From: RH-chloro-G1 sp003670575
Lineage (GTDB): Bacteria > Chloroflexota > Dehalococcoidia > UBA2979
Reading direction: 5' to 3'
Length of the DNA: 64,000 nt
Assembly: GCA_947499615.1 (NCBI GenBank)
Contig: CANMOP010000009.1
Coordinates: forward strand, 1 to 64,000
In this document: positions 62,017 through 64,000 of the stretch, piece after piece
Layout: every line of letters begins with the position of its first letter
How positions within the stretch are numbered: position 1 is the first letter of the stretch
Program-made: the position numbers and the translations under genes
Notes under the pieces: model-generated
Told to the model about the DNA's origin: nothing
Seen by the model: the letters and a program-made list of their open reading frames with translations, nothing else
Databases searched by the model: none

Positions 62017-63258
62017 ATGCCAGCATCGCTACCAGGGGCCGGAGCCCGGCCACTTGAGGGCATCCGTGTCGTGGACTTCTCCTGGATCGTCGCGGGACCG
62101 CAGTGCACGCGCATCCTCGCCGACCTCGGCGCCGACGTGATTCGCGTGGAGAACGAGTCGTATCTGGACTCCATGCGCTCCGGGATGCAGGTCTATCCGG
62201 ACCGACCGTCCTACAGCGGCTCCGGGATGTTCAACAACATGAACCGGAACAAGCGCAGCATCACCGCCAACGTCTGGCACCCGGGCGGGCGCACGATGGT
62301 GGAGAAGTTGATCGCGCAGGCCGACGTCGTGATCGAGAACTTCAGTGCCGGCGCCTTCGAGCGCATGGGCTTCGGCATGGAGCACCTCAAAGAGCTCAAC
62401 CCCAACATCATCTACATCTCGATCTCGGGCTTCGGCCACGCGGGGATCGACACCACGTACATCACGTGGGGCCCGACCGCGCAGGCGATCTCCGGTAGCA
62501 CCTTTATGTCCGGCCAGGCCGACCTGCCGCCGGCCGGATGGGGCTACTCCTACCTGGACCACACGGCGGGCTACTACGGCGCGATCGGTCTGCTGATGGG
62601 GTTGTTCCACCGAAGCCGCACCGGCGAGGGCCAGTACATCGACGTCGCACAGTGCGAGACGGGCATGATGATGGGCGGCATCGCCATGCTGGACTACCAG
62701 GTGAACGGTCGGAAGTACGAGCGCATCGGTAACCACTCTCGATGGCCAGCGATCGCGCCGCACAACGTCTACCGGTGCGCGGGCGACGATCGATGGATCG
62801 CCATCTCCGCCGAGACAGACGACCAGTGGCTCGCGCTGTGCGAGGTGCTGGACGCGGATGAATTGGCAGCCGACCCGTTGTTCGCGACCAACCTCGGCCG
62901 GGTGGACGCGCAAGACGCGCTGGACGCGGCGATCGATGCGTTGACCCGCAAGTGGGACACGCGCGAGTTGATGTACCTGCTCCAGTCGAACGGTGTTGCA
63001 GCCGGCACGGCGCAGACCACCGAAGACAAAATGGAGCACGACCCGCAGCACGCGGCGCGTGAGTTCTACCCGATGGCACCTCACTCGTACCTCGGCGACC
63101 GGCGCTTCGAGGGGCTGCCCATGCGCTTCTCTCGCTCCAAGTGGGAGGTCGTAAACGGTGCCCCCGGTTTGGGCGAGCACACACATGCAGTCATGGAACA
63201 GCTCCTGGGCTACACCGCCGAGGAGATCGCAGCCCTTGCGGCGGAGGTGGCGATTTGA
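62017..63258 (+). CDS. CaiB/BaiF family (class III) CoA-transferase
   Basis: 413-residue class III CoA-transferase, moving CoA between carboxylic acids. The N-terminal part has GIRVVDFSWIVAGPQCTRILADLGADVIRVE-type sequence (shown in the family form), NMNRNKRSITANV, and ADVVIENFSAGAFERMGF. The middle has SISGFG and GLFHRSRTGEGQYIDV; the C-terminus has LPMRFSRS. ATG 62017 has a strong GGGAGGGGG binding site. It overlaps a second CaiB-type gene (TTGA), suggesting a heteromeric enzyme or two steps of one catabolic route. Substrate unknown. Confidence 0.92.
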   Translation: MPASLPGAGARPLEGIRVVDFSWIVAGPQCTRILADLGADVIRVENESYLDSMRSGMQVYPDRPSYSGSGMFNNMNRNKRSITANVWHPGGRTMVEKLIAQADVVIENFSAGAFERMGFGMEHLKELNPNIIYISISGFGHAGIDTTYITWGPTAQAISGSTFMSGQADLPPAGWGYSYLDHTAGYYGAIGLLMGLFHRSRTGEGQYIDVAQCETGMMMGGIAMLDYQVNGRKYERIGNHSRWPAIAPHNVYRCAGDDRWIAISAETDDQWLALCEVLDADELAADPLFATNLGRVDAQDALDAAIDALTRKWDTRELMYLLQSNGVAAGTAQTTEDKMEHDPQHAAREFYPMAPHSYLGDRRFEGLPMRFSRSKWEVVNGAPGLGEHTHAVMEQLLGYTAEEIAALAAEVAI

Positions 63259-64000
63259 CCGGGGCACTGGACGGCATCCGCATCCTGGAGATTGGCGACC
63301 GTGGCGAACAGGCCGGCCGACTGCTGGCCGACGCCGGCGCCGACGTGATCCGCATTGAGCCCGTAGAGGGCTCCTATGGCCGACGGCAGGGCCCGTTCGT
63401 GGGCGACCGCCCCGGTTCGGAGCGCTCGCTGCACCACGCGTACATGAACGCCAACAAGCGCGGGATCACGCTGGACCCGTCCACTGGTGACGGCGCTGAG
63501 CTCTGGCGTCGGCTCGTCGAGGGCGCGGATGTCGTCATCGACAGCTACCCGCCCGGCTTCCTGGACAGCATCGACTGCGGACCGGAAGTGTTCGCGCCGC
63601 TGTTCATCGAGGGTCGTCTGGTGTGGTGCGCCATCACGCCGTTCGGACTGACCGGCCCGTGGAAGGACTGGGAAGCCACCGACCTCACCAGCATCGCGCT
63701 GGGCGGGCCGATGATGAGCACCGGCTACGACGATCACGACCTGCCGCCGATCCGCCCGGACGGTGAGCACTCGCTCTGGATGGCTGGCGAGCACGCCGCT
63801 ATGGGCATCCTGGCCGCGCTGATCGAGCGCGAGCAGTCTGGCCTCGGGCAGTTGGTGGACGTTTCCGTCCACGAGGCGGTCAGCGTCACGACCGAGGGGG
63901 CGTTCCCGAACTGGGAGTACAAGCAGGCGCTGGTGCAACGCCAGACCGGTCGCCACTCCTCACCCACCATCACGGCCCGGTGGCAGTTCCAGGGATCCGA
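63255..64000 (+). CDS. Second CaiB/BaiF family CoA-transferase (partial, runs off the end)
   Basis: At least 248 residues, truncated by the window edge. The start is TTG at 63255, overlapping the stop of the first CoA-transferase (TTGA) with GGAGG 7 nt upstream. The N-terminus (LDGIRILEIGDRGEQAGRLL, DAGADVIRIEP), AYMNANKRGITLD, GADVVIDSYPPGFLD, ITPFGLTGPWKDW and GLGQLVDVSVHEA are typical of the family. It differs markedly from the first copy, so the pair is not a recent duplication. Confidence 0.9.
   Translation, partial: MTGALDGIRILEIGDRGEQAGRLLADAGADVIRIEPVEGSYGRRQGPFVGDRPGSERSLHHAYMNANKRGITLDPSTGDGAELWRRLVEGADVVIDSYPPGFLDSIDCGPEVFAPLFIEGRLVWCAITPFGLTGPWKDWEATDLTSIALGGPMMSTGYDDHDLPPIRPDGEHSLWMAGEHAAMGILAALIEREQSGLGQLVDVSVHEAVSVTTEGAFPNWEYKQALVQRQTGRHSSPTITARWQFQGS

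Overview
The window is GC-rich chromosomal DNA from a free-living bacterium, most likely a monoderm member of the Chloroflexota. This placement is inferred from gene content: an extended peptidoglycan and division cluster, a class II cobalamin-dependent ribonucleotide reductase with NrdR, a sortase, a predicted non-discriminating AspRS, and small secreted cupredoxin and lipoprotein types that I associate with that phylum. No rRNA, tRNA, CRISPR array, phage or insertion sequence was recognised. No stretch longer than about 300 bases lacks a gene. Most genes keep intact reading frames with a uniform GC-rich third position.

Layout. 1-5.4 kb (minus strand): an intact three-gene succinate dehydrogenase/fumarate reductase operon (sdhC-sdhA-sdhB), a strong hairpin, then a second iron-sulfur subunit preceded by only the C-terminal part of a second flavoprotein. 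5.4-11.9 kb (minus): tig-clpP-clpX followed by tlyA, nadK, a GNAT acetyltransferase and a Nudix hydrolase. 12-15.6 kb (minus): a peptide-type ABC importer (binding protein and two permeases, no ATPases nearby). 15.8-18.5 kb (minus): aspS and a sortase. 18.6-20.6 kb (plus): two exported cupredoxin genes, both broken by stops at expected Trp codons; the first ends in a sortase-like sorting signal and is divergent from the sortase. 20.7-23.7 kb: hemW, a histone-deacetylase-family gene and a YdcZ-type membrane protein. 23.8-32.7 kb (minus): hicA-hicB, mogA/moaB, trmD, rplS, priA, def, yajC, secD, secF. 32.9-48.7 kb (plus): the division and cell wall cluster mraZ-rsmH-ftsL-ftsI-murF-mraY-murD-ftsW-murG-murC-ddl-ftsQ-ftsA-ftsZ, tightly overlapping and closed by a 17-bp hairpin. 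48.9-64 kb: nrdR, a DinB-like gene, nrdJ, small genes, uvrC, xerC/D, an Ig-domain secreted protein, eno, an unknown helical protein, gap, a frameshifted lipoprotein, and two CaiB-type CoA-transferases, the second running off the end.

How the genes fit together. The housekeeping blocks cover protein folding and turnover (tig-clpPX, def), export (yajC-secD-secF), cell wall synthesis and division (dcw), DNA repair and dNTP supply (uvrC, nrdJ/nrdR, xer, priA) and lower glycolysis (gap, eno). The accessory signal lies in the cell-surface genes. Three exported-protein genes carry lesions (three Trp-to-stop changes and two single-base deletions), while almost every cytoplasmic gene is intact. Other unusual points are an SH3b-like insertion in the periplasmic/external loop of SecF, a 140-residue N-terminal extension of FtsZ with a second start in front of the core, a decayed HicA toxin beside an intact HicB, and a recurring TANNNT box 6-7 nt before the start codon of genes without ribosome binding sites, which suggests frequent leaderless transcription.
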